Below, piece by piece: positions 1 through 6,092 of a stretch of 8,041 nt of DNA. Source of the DNA: Psychrobacter sp. (GTDB lineage: Bacteria > Pseudomonadota > Gammaproteobacteria > Pseudomonadales > Moraxellaceae); the NCBI GenBank assembly GCA_020024075.1, contig JAHHUJ010000091.1, positions 1-8,041 on the forward strand, in the 5' to 3' direction. The notes beneath the pieces are model-generated. The model searched no databases and had not been told where the DNA came from. It was given only the letters and a program-made list of their open reading frames with translations. How positions within the stretch are numbered: position 1 is the stretch's first letter; the number at the start of each line of letters is the position of its first letter. The position numbers were made by a program, and so were the translations under genes.

Positions 1-33
1 ATTTGAAGCTTTTAACCGACGCTGAGTAGTCAT
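1..33 (-). CDS. possible start of a divergent gene running off the window edge (partial)
   Basis: An ATG on the minus strand at 33-31 opens a frame that stays open for 11 codons to the window edge (reads MTTQRRLKASN). LysR-type regulators are often divergent from a target gene, and the gap to the regulator start (about 160 bp) suits a shared control region. There is no clear Shine-Dalgarno motif upstream of the ATG and 11 codons is too short to judge coding character, so this may be chance. No function can be assigned. Confidence 0.25.
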   Translation of the reverse strand, partial: MTTQRRLKASN

Positions 34-109
34 TTTTATTATTACTTATGTCTGCTGCAATGTTTCTACAATTAGCTTTCACAAAAAGTAAACTTTAAAA
101 ATGGAAAAA

Positions 110-146
110 CTTAACATTTGTCTGTAATTTCTCAACATTTGTCCGT
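110..146. repeat. 16-bp direct repeat, two copies at 21-bp period, upstream of the LysR gene
   Basis: CTTAACATTTGTCTGT (110-125) and CTCAACATTTGTCCGT (131-146) match at 14 of 16 positions. The start-to-start distance of 21 bp is two helical turns, so both copies face the same side of the DNA. The second copy covers the position where the -35 element should lie for the TATACT box at 157-162. This arrangement suits a protein operator; the binding protein is unknown, and autoregulation by the adjacent LysR protein is one inference. Confidence 0.6.
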
Positions 147-156
147 TTAAATACGT

Positions 157-162
157 TATACT
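157..162 (+). promoter_or_regulatory. candidate -10 box for the LysR gene
   Basis: TATACT matches the sigma-70 -10 consensus TATAAT at five of six positions and lies 32 bases before the ATG at 195. No good -35 hexamer is seen at 16-18 bp spacing: that position holds the second copy of the direct repeat. The promoter may therefore be activator-dependent or repressed from that site. Confidence 0.4.
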
Positions 163-183
163 ATGCTACTTATTTTATATGTT

Positions 184-188
184 AGGTG
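184..188 (+). promoter_or_regulatory. ribosome binding site that decides the LysR gene start
   Basis: AGGTG lies 6 bases before the ATG at 195 and 9 before the ATG at 198. The upstream in-frame GTG at 186 falls inside this motif, so it is unlikely to be the real start. This shortens the longest open frame by three codons. Confidence 0.55.
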
Positions 189-194
189 TTCAGA

Positions 195-1100
195 ATGATG
201 TTAGACAATTTAAGAGGCATGGCGGTATTCGCCAGTGTTGTCGGCCATGGTTCATTTAGTGGGGCAGCTAGACAGCTAGGTATCACTACAAGTGCTGTAA
301 GCCAACAAATCAGATCGCTTGAGAAAGACTTAGGCGTAGTACTGCTACATAGATCTACTCGTAAACTGAGTTTAACAGAAGCAGGTGCTAGCTTCTATGA
401 GTCTGCTAAAGATGTGGTTGCTGCTGCAGATCAAGGGCGTATTAAAGTTAACCAGCTACGTGATGAATTAGCTGGTAGCTTAAGAATTGCAACCACTCCT
501 GAGTTAGGGGTTAATCATATCCTTCCAGCTCTATCTACTTGGATGTCTGCTCATGATGATTTAAGCATTCATTTCCTAGCAGATAACCATTATATTGATA
601 TGATTGATGAGCGTGCTGACATCGCTATTCGTATGAGCCCACAGATTAAAGACAGTTCCGTGGCTACTTATCCGTTGTCTGAAGTTAAGCAAATGCTGGT
701 AGCATCTCCTCACTACTTAAGACAGCATGAGAAGATTACTAAGCCAAAAGACTTAGTTAACCATCAACTTATCAGCATTGATTTAATGAAGGATCCAAGT
801 ACTTTAGACTTCATTAGCATTGAAACTGGTAAGAAGAATCGCGTTAAAATTCCTTCTAGAATTCAGACCAACAACGTATTTTTGGCGACTACTTTAGCTA
901 AAGAAGGTCATGGCTTAGTACGTGTTATGTCACTTGATGTACAAAAAGAATTGGCATCTGGTGAGTTGGTGGAAGTTATTCCTGAATATGCTTTACCGCA
1001 CTTTGTTTTATATGCGGTAACTTTAGATCGTGACCAGCAACCTGCAAAAATTACGCGTTGTCTTGAAGTTCTGAAGAAGCACTTCCATGCTGCAGCATAA
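195..1100 (+). CDS. LysR-type transcriptional regulator (CrgA/DmlR-like)
   Basis: This is a DNA-binding regulator of the LysR family, 301 residues from the chosen ATG, the normal full length. The N-terminal winged helix-turn-helix covers about residues 5-64: LRGMAVFASVV, then SFSGAARQLGITTSAVSQQI (the HTH, about 20-39) and the family's usual RSTRKLSLTEAG at 53-64. A linker helix follows, and the periplasmic-binding-protein-like effector domain starts near residue 95 (GSLRIATTPELG) and runs to about 290. The effector domain resembles the CrgA/DmlR group, but the ligand cannot be read from sequence. The start at 195 (or 198) is preferred over the GTG at 186, which overlaps the AGGTG ribosome site. 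The gene is monocistronic: a direct repeat and -10 box lie upstream and a terminator follows. The target may be the gene itself or a gene left of the window. Confidence 0.93.
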   Translation: MMLDNLRGMAVFASVVGHGSFSGAARQLGITTSAVSQQIRSLEKDLGVVLLHRSTRKLSLTEAGASFYESAKDVVAAADQGRIKVNQLRDELAGSLRIATTPELGVNHILPALSTWMSAHDDLSIHFLADNHYIDMIDERADIAIRMSPQIKDSSVATYPLSEVKQMLVASPHYLRQHEKITKPKDLVNHQLISIDLMKDPSTLDFISIETGKKNRVKIPSRIQTNNVFLATTLAKEGHGLVRVMSLDVQKELASGELVEVIPEYALPHFVLYAVTLDRDQQPAKITRCLEVLKKHFHAAA

Positions 1101-1134
1101 TTAAAACCTTAAAATATTTTCTAACTTTAAGGCT

Positions 1135-1199
1135 TACGCTAAAGTAGTGTTAATGATATATAATTAATATCTGAAAGCACTACTTCAGCGTATTTTTTT
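1135..1199 (+). terminator. Rho-independent terminator of the LysR gene
   Basis: Arms at 1135-1149 and 1178-1192 pair over 15 positions with one A-C mismatch (1141/1186) and are followed at once by seven T (1193-1199). The 28-base loop contains a secondary TTAAT/ATTAA pairing (1150-1154 with 1163-1167). A weaker CCTTAAA/TTTAAGG hairpin (1107-1113 with 1126-1132) precedes it. There is no T-run on the minus-strand side, so it acts for plus-strand transcription. Confidence 0.85.
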
Positions 1200-1286
1200 G
1201 TCCTTATGTTTTTGATTAATCCAGACTTTTGATAAGTATAGATGCGCTATTTGCTAGTTATTTTATGAGGTTATTTATAATAGATT

Positions 1287-2264
1287 ATGGAAAATAGACT
1301 AATTAATCCTTTAGAGCGTCAAGATGATGTGGTGGATAGTAATATTCGCCCAGGGACACTGGCAGAGTATATTGGTCAGCCAGTTGTACGTGAGCAGATG
1401 GAGGTTTTCATCGAAGCGGCGCGGCGGAGAAAAGAGGCTTTAGACCATACTCTAATCTTTGGCCCTCCTGGTTTAGGTAAAACCACATTGGCCAATATTA
1501 TTGCTCGTGAAATGGGTGGTAATTTGCGTTCAACCTCAGGTCCAGTGCTAGAGCGAGCTGGCGACTTAGCTGCCATGTTGACCAACCTCGAAGAAGGGGA
1601 TGTGTTATTTATTGATGAGATTCATCGCTTAAGTCCGGTTATCGAAGAAATCTTATATCCGGCAATGGAGGACTTCCAGTTAGACATCATGATTGGAGAA
1701 GGGCCAGCCGCACGCTCTATTAAGCTTGATTTGCCCCCCTTTACTTTGGTAGCAGCAACGACACGAGCGGGGCTATTGACCTCTCCGCTGCGTGATAGAT
1801 TTGGTATTGTTCAGCGCTTAGAGTTTTATAATATTGAGGACTTAACGACAATTGTTAGTCGTTCGGCACGCTTGATGAAAGTGGAGATGACGGATGAGGG
1901 TGCGGTTGAGGTAGCTAGACGCTCTCGAGGCACACCGCGTATTGCGAACCGTTTATTGCGCCGAGTTCGAGATTATGCTGAAGTGAAATCTAACGGAATG
2001 GTTACCGGCGATATCGCTGATAGTGCTTTAGATATGCTGGCGGTAGATAGACGAGGCTTAGATCACTTGGATAGACGCTATATTGAGATGGTTCATGCTC
2101 GCTTTGATGGGGGACCTGCTGGAGTAGAGGCTATTGCAGCTGCAATGGCTGAGGATAGAGGTACCTTAGAAGATGTGATTGAGCCTTATTTAATTCAGCA
2201 AGGTTATGTGCTAAGAACCGCACGGGGTCGTGTGTTGACCCAAATGGCTATTGATCAACTGTAA
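1287..2264 (+). CDS. ruvB: Holliday junction branch migration DNA helicase RuvB
   Basis: RuvB is the AAA+ motor that, with RuvA, drives branch migration of Holliday junctions before RuvC cleavage. The 325-residue product has the Walker A GPPGLGKTT (59-67), Walker B IDEIH (109-113), sensor 1 ATTR (157-160), the arginine finger in SPLRDRFG (R171), sensor 2 in RGTPRIANR (214-222), and the C-terminal winged helix with RGTLEDVIEPYL and the DNA-contacting TARGRV near 311-316. It is slightly shorter than the usual 334-350 residues but complete. The start is fixed by an in-frame TAG at 1281-1283. No Shine-Dalgarno motif lies at normal distance: the nearest, GAGG at 1267-1270, is 16 bases away. ruvA and ruvC are not adjacent, and terminators on both sides indicate a single-gene unit. 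No SOS (LexA) box was recognised upstream. Confidence 0.97.
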   Translation: MENRLINPLERQDDVVDSNIRPGTLAEYIGQPVVREQMEVFIEAARRRKEALDHTLIFGPPGLGKTTLANIIAREMGGNLRSTSGPVLERAGDLAAMLTNLEEGDVLFIDEIHRLSPVIEEILYPAMEDFQLDIMIGEGPAARSIKLDLPPFTLVAATTRAGLLTSPLRDRFGIVQRLEFYNIEDLTTIVSRSARLMKVEMTDEGAVEVARRSRGTPRIANRLLRRVRDYAEVKSNGMVTGDIADSALDMLAVDRRGLDHLDRRYIEMVHARFDGGPAGVEAIAAAMAEDRGTLEDVIEPYLIQQGYVLRTARGRVLTQMAIDQL

Positions 2265-2303
2265 TTAGCCTGTCCAAATAAATTTAGTCCAAAAGTAATC
2301 TGG

Positions 2304-2334
2304 AGTGCAAGCTATCACGCTTGCACTTTTTTTT
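2304..2334 (+). terminator. Rho-independent terminator of ruvB
   Basis: A perfect 9-bp stem, AGTGCAAGC (2304-2312) with GCTTGCACT (2319-2327), encloses a 6-base loop TATCAC and runs directly into eight T (2327-2334). It lies 40 bases after the ruvB stop. The minus-strand side has no T-run, so the convergent gene ending at 2376 probably has no terminator here. Confidence 0.93.
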
Positions 2335-2375
2335 ATTTATCATCTTTGAAGGTTAGTTCTGGTTGGTAATGTTTG

Positions 2376-3494
2376 TTAGACTTTTATTTTGCTAATTTGG
2401 GCCGGAGTATCTATCACTTGAGATTTTTTATATTGGTATTTACCAATGGCCATTAAGGTTAATCCTCCAAGAACCAATACCAATAGAATTAGCACGGGAT
2501 TTTTCCAAAAAGGAGTATTACTTTGCCCCGCTGCTAGATTATTCGAGACGTTTTGCTTATTGTTATTGCTATCTTTATCCAAAAAACCAAAGTTAACAAA
2601 TGGTCTAGAGGGTGGTTGAACTGGTTCTGGTGATACCTTTAAACGTTTACGGCTTAGATAAATATCTGAAATCTTTGCCAGTTGTAATAACCAGCGTTGA
2701 TAAGGTAGATATATATTGGGCATTGCAGCAAAGGTTAATACCTCACTATTATTTGCATTATCGACAATAAGCTGATCATTGTCAGCGGATATATTATTGA
2801 TTAAGGTAGCTTGATGGGTGCGGCCAATAACTTTGGCGTAATGAGGTATTTGTTCTGCAGGAGTAGAAGCGGTTATAGTAGGCTGCTTATAGCCAGTTAT
2901 TTGATGCCAACTATTGTCAAAGTTAGGTAGCTTGTAGGCTAGTATAGGAGTTTTGGTCTGATTTACCTCATCAGCATTGGTGCGGTTAAGCTCAAAGAAC
3001 TGGGGTTGTAGCCTAAACCAGCAGTCTATTTCTTGCGCATCTAATTGTCCGTAATCTGCTAATATAGCAATTTCTCGTAAGCAAAGTAGGCTTAGCGCCC
3101 CTAGTAGAAGACGCAGTTGACTGTTTGATAATTGAGTTTGATCAGCAAGCTTTTGGCATACTAGCTTTTGTATTTCAGTAGAAGCAAATAGAGTATCATT
3201 AATGGCATGACCATTTTGATAAGCGGCGTTCATGGTTTTTAGATTAAAAGCGTTATATTTACGCAGATCTTTGATTTGAGTGCGTTTCAATAGCTTTTTT
3301 AGTACAGCATCCCCACCATATTGTTGGTTGTAAGCCATAAGTCCACTAATAATAGCCTGAATGCCATTTTCAATGAGTATTCGGGCTTGAGGTATTGAAA
3401 GGCCGCCTATATCCGCTAAGATAGAGTCTATCGGTAAGGTATCTTCAAATAGAAAATCATAAAGTGACACGCGGGTGGGTAAAAGAGCTGTCAT
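2376..3494 (-). CDS. tail-anchored membrane protein of unknown function, possibly DUF937-like
   Basis: I do not recognise a characterised family. The 372-residue product has an N-terminal helical part (about 1-165) with two similar segments: GLSIPQARILIENGIQAIISG (31-51) and an LSNSQLRLLLGALSLL stretch (122-137). This resembles the paired helices of DUF937 (YidB-like) proteins, an inference from pattern only. A middle region (about 200-285) ends in LPYQRWLLQLAKISDIYLSR. A Pro/Asn/Gln-rich linker (about 287-328) leads to one hydrophobic segment (about 333-351, VLILLVLVLGGLTLMAIG) and a short basic tail. There is no N-terminal signal peptide, so the bulk is probably cytoplasmic and tail-anchored to the inner membrane. 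The ATG at 3494 has AGG four bases upstream, and a good promoter lies at 3525-3553. The gene is divergent from the YkuD-domain gene across 135 bp. Confidence 0.8.
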   Translation of the reverse strand: MTALLPTRVSLYDFLFEDTLPIDSILADIGGLSIPQARILIENGIQAIISGLMAYNQQYGGDAVLKKLLKRTQIKDLRKYNAFNLKTMNAAYQNGHAINDTLFASTEIQKLVCQKLADQTQLSNSQLRLLLGALSLLCLREIAILADYGQLDAQEIDCWFRLQPQFFELNRTNADEVNQTKTPILAYKLPNFDNSWHQITGYKQPTITASTPAEQIPHYAKVIGRTHQATLINNISADNDQLIVDNANNSEVLTFAAMPNIYLPYQRWLLQLAKISDIYLSRKRLKVSPEPVQPPSRPFVNFGFLDKDSNNNKQNVSNNLAAGQSNTPFWKNPVLILLVLVLGGLTLMAIGKYQYKKSQVIDTPAQISKIKV

Positions 3495-3524
3495 AAGACC
3501 TACTACTATGAATTGTTTGTAGTT

Positions 3525-3553
3525 ATCATAAGGGCGATTTACTTAAGTTACAA
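3525..3553 (-). promoter_or_regulatory. sigma-70-type promoter for the tail-anchored protein gene
   Basis: On the minus strand, TTGTAA (3553-3548) is separated by exactly 17 bp from TATGAT (3530-3525), matching four of six and five of six consensus positions. Transcription would begin near 3518 and give a leader of about 24 bases. The promoter for the divergent plus-strand gene in the same 135-bp gap was not resolved. Confidence 0.5.
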
Positions 3554-3629
3554 CCTTCTATTGCACATAAGTTGCCCAAATACATTCTAAATGTAATCTT
3601 TAATAATCTAATGATAAGGCTTACCAATC

Positions 3630-4166
3630 ATGCCAAATTTGAAAATATTTGAGAAGCAGACCCCAAAGATTGTTGTCAATATTGCCAAGCAGACCCTTAC
3701 ATTAATTATGCCTCATGAGCAAGGTGATTGTGACAGCCATGAATTTATTATCTCAACTGCAAAAAATGGGATAGGCAGTCAAGAAGGCAGTGGTTGTACT
3801 CCCTTAGGGAAGCATTTTATTGCTGATAAAATAGGGGCTAATACTCCCATTAATAGTGTCTTTGTGGGTAGAGTAGCAACTGGTGAGATATATGATGAAA
3901 AGCTAGGTGAGGCATATCCCAATCGTGATTGGATTTTAAGTCGTATTCTTTGGTTGAGCGGCTGTGAAGAAGGTCGTAATAAAGGGGTGAATGAGCAAGG
4001 CTGCTGTGATACCTATCAACGCTATATTTATATTCATGGAACCCCAGATACAGAGCCTATGGGGCAACCACTCTCGCATGGCTGTGTGCGTATGCGTAAT
4101 GAAGAGCTGGTGTGGCTATTTGATCAGGTAGAGGAGGGAACTCCGGTGGAGATTATTGCAGGTTAA
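3630..4166 (+). CDS. cytoplasmic YkuD-domain enzyme, probable L,D-carboxypeptidase (ElsL/LdtK-like)
   Basis: The 178-residue protein is a YkuD (L,D-transpeptidase fold) enzyme. It carries the full catalytic signature: IHGTPDTEPMGQPLSHGCVRM at 135-155, with His136, His150, nucleophile Cys152 and Arg154. There is no signal peptide, lipobox or membrane segment: the N-terminus is polar and leads straight into the first strand (KIVVNIAKQTLTLI). It also has five other cysteines (34, 56, 112, 125, 126), more usual for a reducing compartment than for periplasm. In Acinetobacter baumannii a YkuD protein without export signal (ElsL/LdtK) is a cytosolic L,D-carboxypeptidase that trims tetrapeptides to tripeptides in peptidoglycan recycling, replacing LdcA. 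I infer the same role here. TAAGG 10 bases upstream supports the ATG. A periplasmic cross-linking L,D-transpeptidase is less likely without an export signal. Confidence 0.88.
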   Translation: MPNLKIFEKQTPKIVVNIAKQTLTLIMPHEQGDCDSHEFIISTAKNGIGSQEGSGCTPLGKHFIADKIGANTPINSVFVGRVATGEIYDEKLGEAYPNRDWILSRILWLSGCEEGRNKGVNEQGCCDTYQRYIYIHGTPDTEPMGQPLSHGCVRMRNEELVWLFDQVEEGTPVEIIAG

Positions 4167-4214
4167 TCGGCAATAGTGTATAGAGGACTATATGCCACTA
4201 AATAAAAGAAGATT

Positions 4215-4265
4215 ACCAAAAAAAGCTTGCTCTTAGTCATTTGCTAAGCGCAAGTTTTTTTTGGT
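4215..4265. terminator. bidirectional Rho-independent terminator between convergent genes
   Basis: An 11-position stem (4226-4236 with 4244-4254, one T/C mismatch at 4231/4249) encloses the loop TCATTTG. It is flanked by seven A on the left (4218-4224) and eight T on the right (4255-4262), with ACC/GGT extending the symmetry to 4215-4265. Each strand thus reads a GC-containing hairpin followed by a U-run. It serves the YkuD gene on the plus strand and the CYTH-CHAD gene, whose stop is at 4285, on the minus strand. Confidence 0.9.
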
Positions 4266-4284
4266 TATTTATCAACTGATCTTT

Positions 4285-5829
4285 TTACCAAAACTTAGGA
4301 GCATTTTTTATTAGTTTAAGACTCTCTGCACACTCTAATGCGGCATGACTTTCTTGAGCACTAAAATAGCCAACAGCAAACCAAGCTGCAGGGTCAGACT
4401 CTGTCTTTTGTCTATAAAAATATTGGCCAACGATATCATCATTATATTCGCCTAAAAGCTCTTGAGCTGGCTCTAGATATTGTAAAAAAGCTTTGGTTTT
4501 TTTCTTTTTGTACATAGGGCTGACAAATTCACTGATGTAGCGTAGACTTTTTAGGCGTTTTCTTACATCGTGCTGTGCTTCAATGTCTAATGAGGCAAAC
4601 TTTTCACTGGCTTTGCTGATTTTTTTGTATAACGACTCTAAGATTTTGACAGTCTGCTGCTTAGCGTTGCCTTGGTTAAGCGGTTTGTCCTTTTTAGCAG
4701 GACTCATTGTGTATTCTATTAATTCGAGTAATGTTATTTGAAAATCAGGAGCTCTAAGCGCATCAATAGGTTTGATCTTAATAGACTCACGCTCCGCTGA
4801 CCAGTCTACGTGTGGCCCATCTAAAGCTTCTAGCATAGGCTGGGTTTTAACTTCTAAAATTTCACGGTCACGATATTCACCTAATAAACCAAAGGTTTGT
4901 TTTAAGATAGGTCCCCATTCAGGATTTAGCTGTGAGGAGAACTCACTAAAGAATTTTAGGGCAGTGCGCAGTCTTCTAATGCCTACACGCAATTGATGGA
5001 CGTGATTGCCATCGGTACTGCCGGCAGCGATAGCGCTAACATTAGGTAAGATTTGCAGCATACAGTTATGAACTACGGCGCGTATAAATTGGGGCTGGCT
5101 TATATTTTTATCGAAAGCTAATTTTTTTAAATCAGACTTAGTGGCGTCAGCATGATCTTTACCGGCTAACATTAGTCCACCGCGTTCTGCTTTAGTGACA
5201 GTAGATAAGCATAGGTTATAGCGTCTAGCCCAGGTTTTAGCTACGTCAAATAAGAATGAGACATCACCTTCAATAAGCTCAAATTCCAGCTCTAAGATAG
5301 GTTTGCTAATTTGTGAATCTTCACCATGAATGACGGAGCCTTCATCATAAGCCATCTCAATTAGTCCCGAATCACCTTTAATAAGTCGAGTGGTGCGCTC
5401 AATATCAGTGATATAGATGCATTTTAACTTGTCAGAAGACTGTTCTGGGTCCGAGCTCAATTTTTGGTCCGAACTTAATTCTTGGTTCGAGCTCAATATG
5501 ATCTTTTCTATATCTAAATCTTCATAAACAGAAAGATCAGGGTATAAACTATCGGTTTTGATAGCCTCATTGACTTGAGCTTCATCGAGAATATTATTTT
5601 GTTCCCCGCGAGAGGCCATACCATCTCCATTAGACTTTAAAGTCTGTACCCAAGTATCGCCCTCTTTACGGATTCTTAGAGCCATGCCAGACTGAGCTAG
5701 GGTATTGTCAGCGGTATCATAGTAGTGTGCGGCTAATTGGGTAGTATTTGATGACTTTATTTTAGCCTGGCGCATTAACGAGTCAACTTTGTATTCTGGT
5801 ACTAAAAATTTCAGCTCAATTTCTTGCAT
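4285..5829 (-). CDS. CYTH-CHAD domain protein, probable inorganic triphosphatase (YgiF-like)
   Basis: The 514-residue product combines an N-terminal CYTH triphosphate-tunnel domain (about 1-222) and a C-terminal CHAD domain (about 243-500), the architecture of E. coli YgiF, a cytoplasmic inorganic triphosphatase. CYTH residues present: the ExExK motif EIELK at 3-7, YYDT (36-39), LRIR (51-54), TLK (63-65), DIERTTR (142-148), LELEFELIEG (179-188) and TKAERGG (212-218). The metal and phosphate ligands therefore look intact. CHAD shows its paired basic helices: HQLRVGIRRLRTALKFF (278-294) and HDVRKRLKSLRYISEF (420-435), whose His/Arg/Lys residues bind polyphosphate in known family members. It is longer than YgiF (433 residues), partly through a Ser/Asp-rich insert at about 111-134 made by a DNA tandem repeat. 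GAGGAC lies 7 bases before the ATG. Transcription starts in the structured region at 5830-5965 and ends at the 4215-4265 terminator. The physiological substrate is inferred. Confidence 0.92.
   Translation of the reverse strand: MQEIELKFLVPEYKVDSLMRQAKIKSSNTTQLAAHYYDTADNTLAQSGMALRIRKEGDTWVQTLKSNGDGMASRGEQNNILDEAQVNEAIKTDSLYPDLSVYEDLDIEKIILSSNQELSSDQKLSSDPEQSSDKLKCIYITDIERTTRLIKGDSGLIEMAYDEGSVIHGEDSQISKPILELEFELIEGDVSFLFDVAKTWARRYNLCLSTVTKAERGGLMLAGKDHADATKSDLKKLAFDKNISQPQFIRAVVHNCMLQILPNVSAIAAGSTDGNHVHQLRVGIRRLRTALKFFSEFSSQLNPEWGPILKQTFGLLGEYRDREILEVKTQPMLEALDGPHVDWSAERESIKIKPIDALRAPDFQITLLELIEYTMSPAKKDKPLNQGNAKQQTVKILESLYKKISKASEKFASLDIEAQHDVRKRLKSLRYISEFVSPMYKKKKTKAFLQYLEPAQELLGEYNDDIVGQYFYRQKTESDPAAWFAVGYFSAQESHAALECAESLKLIKNAPKFW
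5443..5496 (-). repeat. in-frame 18-bp tandem repeat (three copies) inside the CYTH-CHAD gene
   Basis: Three consecutive 18-bp units (5443-5460, 5461-5478, 5479-5496) encode LSSNQE, LSSDQK and LSSDPE on the minus strand, and a degenerate partial fourth unit (QSSDK) follows. The period of six codons means copy-number change would not shift the frame. The units fall at residues 112-129, probably in a surface loop between CYTH strands. Confidence 0.8.
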
Positions 5830-5892
5830 GATGTGTCCTCGAGTTTCAACTCATAGAAAGGGTATATAAGTACTTATTATGATTAACGTTTT

Positions 5893-5907
5893 TAATCTAG
5901 GAGATTA
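5893..5907. promoter_or_regulatory. 6-3-6 inverted repeat overlapping a minus-strand -10 box
   Basis: TAATCT AGG AGATTA is a perfect dyad. Its right half overlaps ATTATA at 5904-5909, which reads TATAAT (perfect -10 consensus) on the minus strand, 75 bases before the CYTH-CHAD start. No strong -35 sits upstream of that box (TCAATA at 18-bp spacing is weak). A repressor site is one reading; a small leader stem is another. Confidence 0.4.
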
Positions 5908-5933
5908 TATATAAGCGGTATAATGTGTATTGA

Positions 5934-5947
5934 ATATCCTAGGATAT
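5934..5947. promoter_or_regulatory. perfect 14-bp palindrome
   Basis: ATATCCTAGGATAT is fully self-complementary with no spacer. It contains ATCCTA (5936-5941), which reads TAGGAT on the minus strand and is the -10 of the candidate promoter at 5936-5964. A dimeric regulator bound here would block that promoter. Confidence 0.45.
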
Positions 5948-5964
5948 GTTAAGAATAATAACAA
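5936..5964 (-). promoter_or_regulatory. candidate promoter of the CYTH-CHAD gene
   Basis: On the minus strand TTGTTA (5964-5959) is followed after 17 bp by TAGGAT (5941-5936); each hexamer matches four of six consensus positions. It would give a leader of about 100 bases. The TATAAT at 5909-5904 is an alternative with a better -10 but a poorer -35. Confidence 0.35.
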
Positions 5965-5977
5965 GTGGATTAACGTG

Positions 5978-6019
5978 ACAGATTGATGAAATAAACACAG
6001 ATTGATGAAATAAATACAG
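5978..6019. repeat. 19-bp tandem repeat, two copies plus four bases
   Basis: ACAGATTGATGAAATAAAC (5978-5996) is followed directly by the same unit ending in T (5997-6015), then ACAG of a third start (6016-6019). Only the last base differs between the full copies. It lies just upstream of the candidate CYTH-CHAD promoter and about 75 bases beyond the aceA terminator in the direction of transcription. It could be a protein binding array or a recent slippage product. Confidence 0.75.
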
Positions 6020-6092
6020 TGGAGAAGGGTAAAGTGGTTTTTTACTCATAAAACATTCGGAAGAATATACTATAAACTAATTAACTAGGAAT

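Noticed and set aside
186..194. Upstream GTG start for the LysR gene
   Set aside because: The GTG is part of the AGGTG ribosome site of the ATG at 195, and family members normally begin close to the LRGMAVF segment.
1376..1585. Open frame antisense to ruvB (69 codons, minus strand)
   Set aside because: It is wholly inside ruvB, has no recognisable domain, and is explained by the codon pattern of the real gene.
1287..2264. Truncated ruvB because of its 325-residue length
   Set aside because: All AAA+ motifs and the C-terminal winged helix through TARGRV are present; only terminal length differs from longer relatives.
4772..4996. Open frame antisense to the CYTH-CHAD gene (74 codons, plus strand)
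   Set aside because: It lies opposite a well-supported gene and shows no family features.
5443..5496. CRISPR-like or mobile-element repeat
   Set aside because: The units are directly abutting with no spacers and are in frame within a protein gene, so it is a coding tandem repeat.
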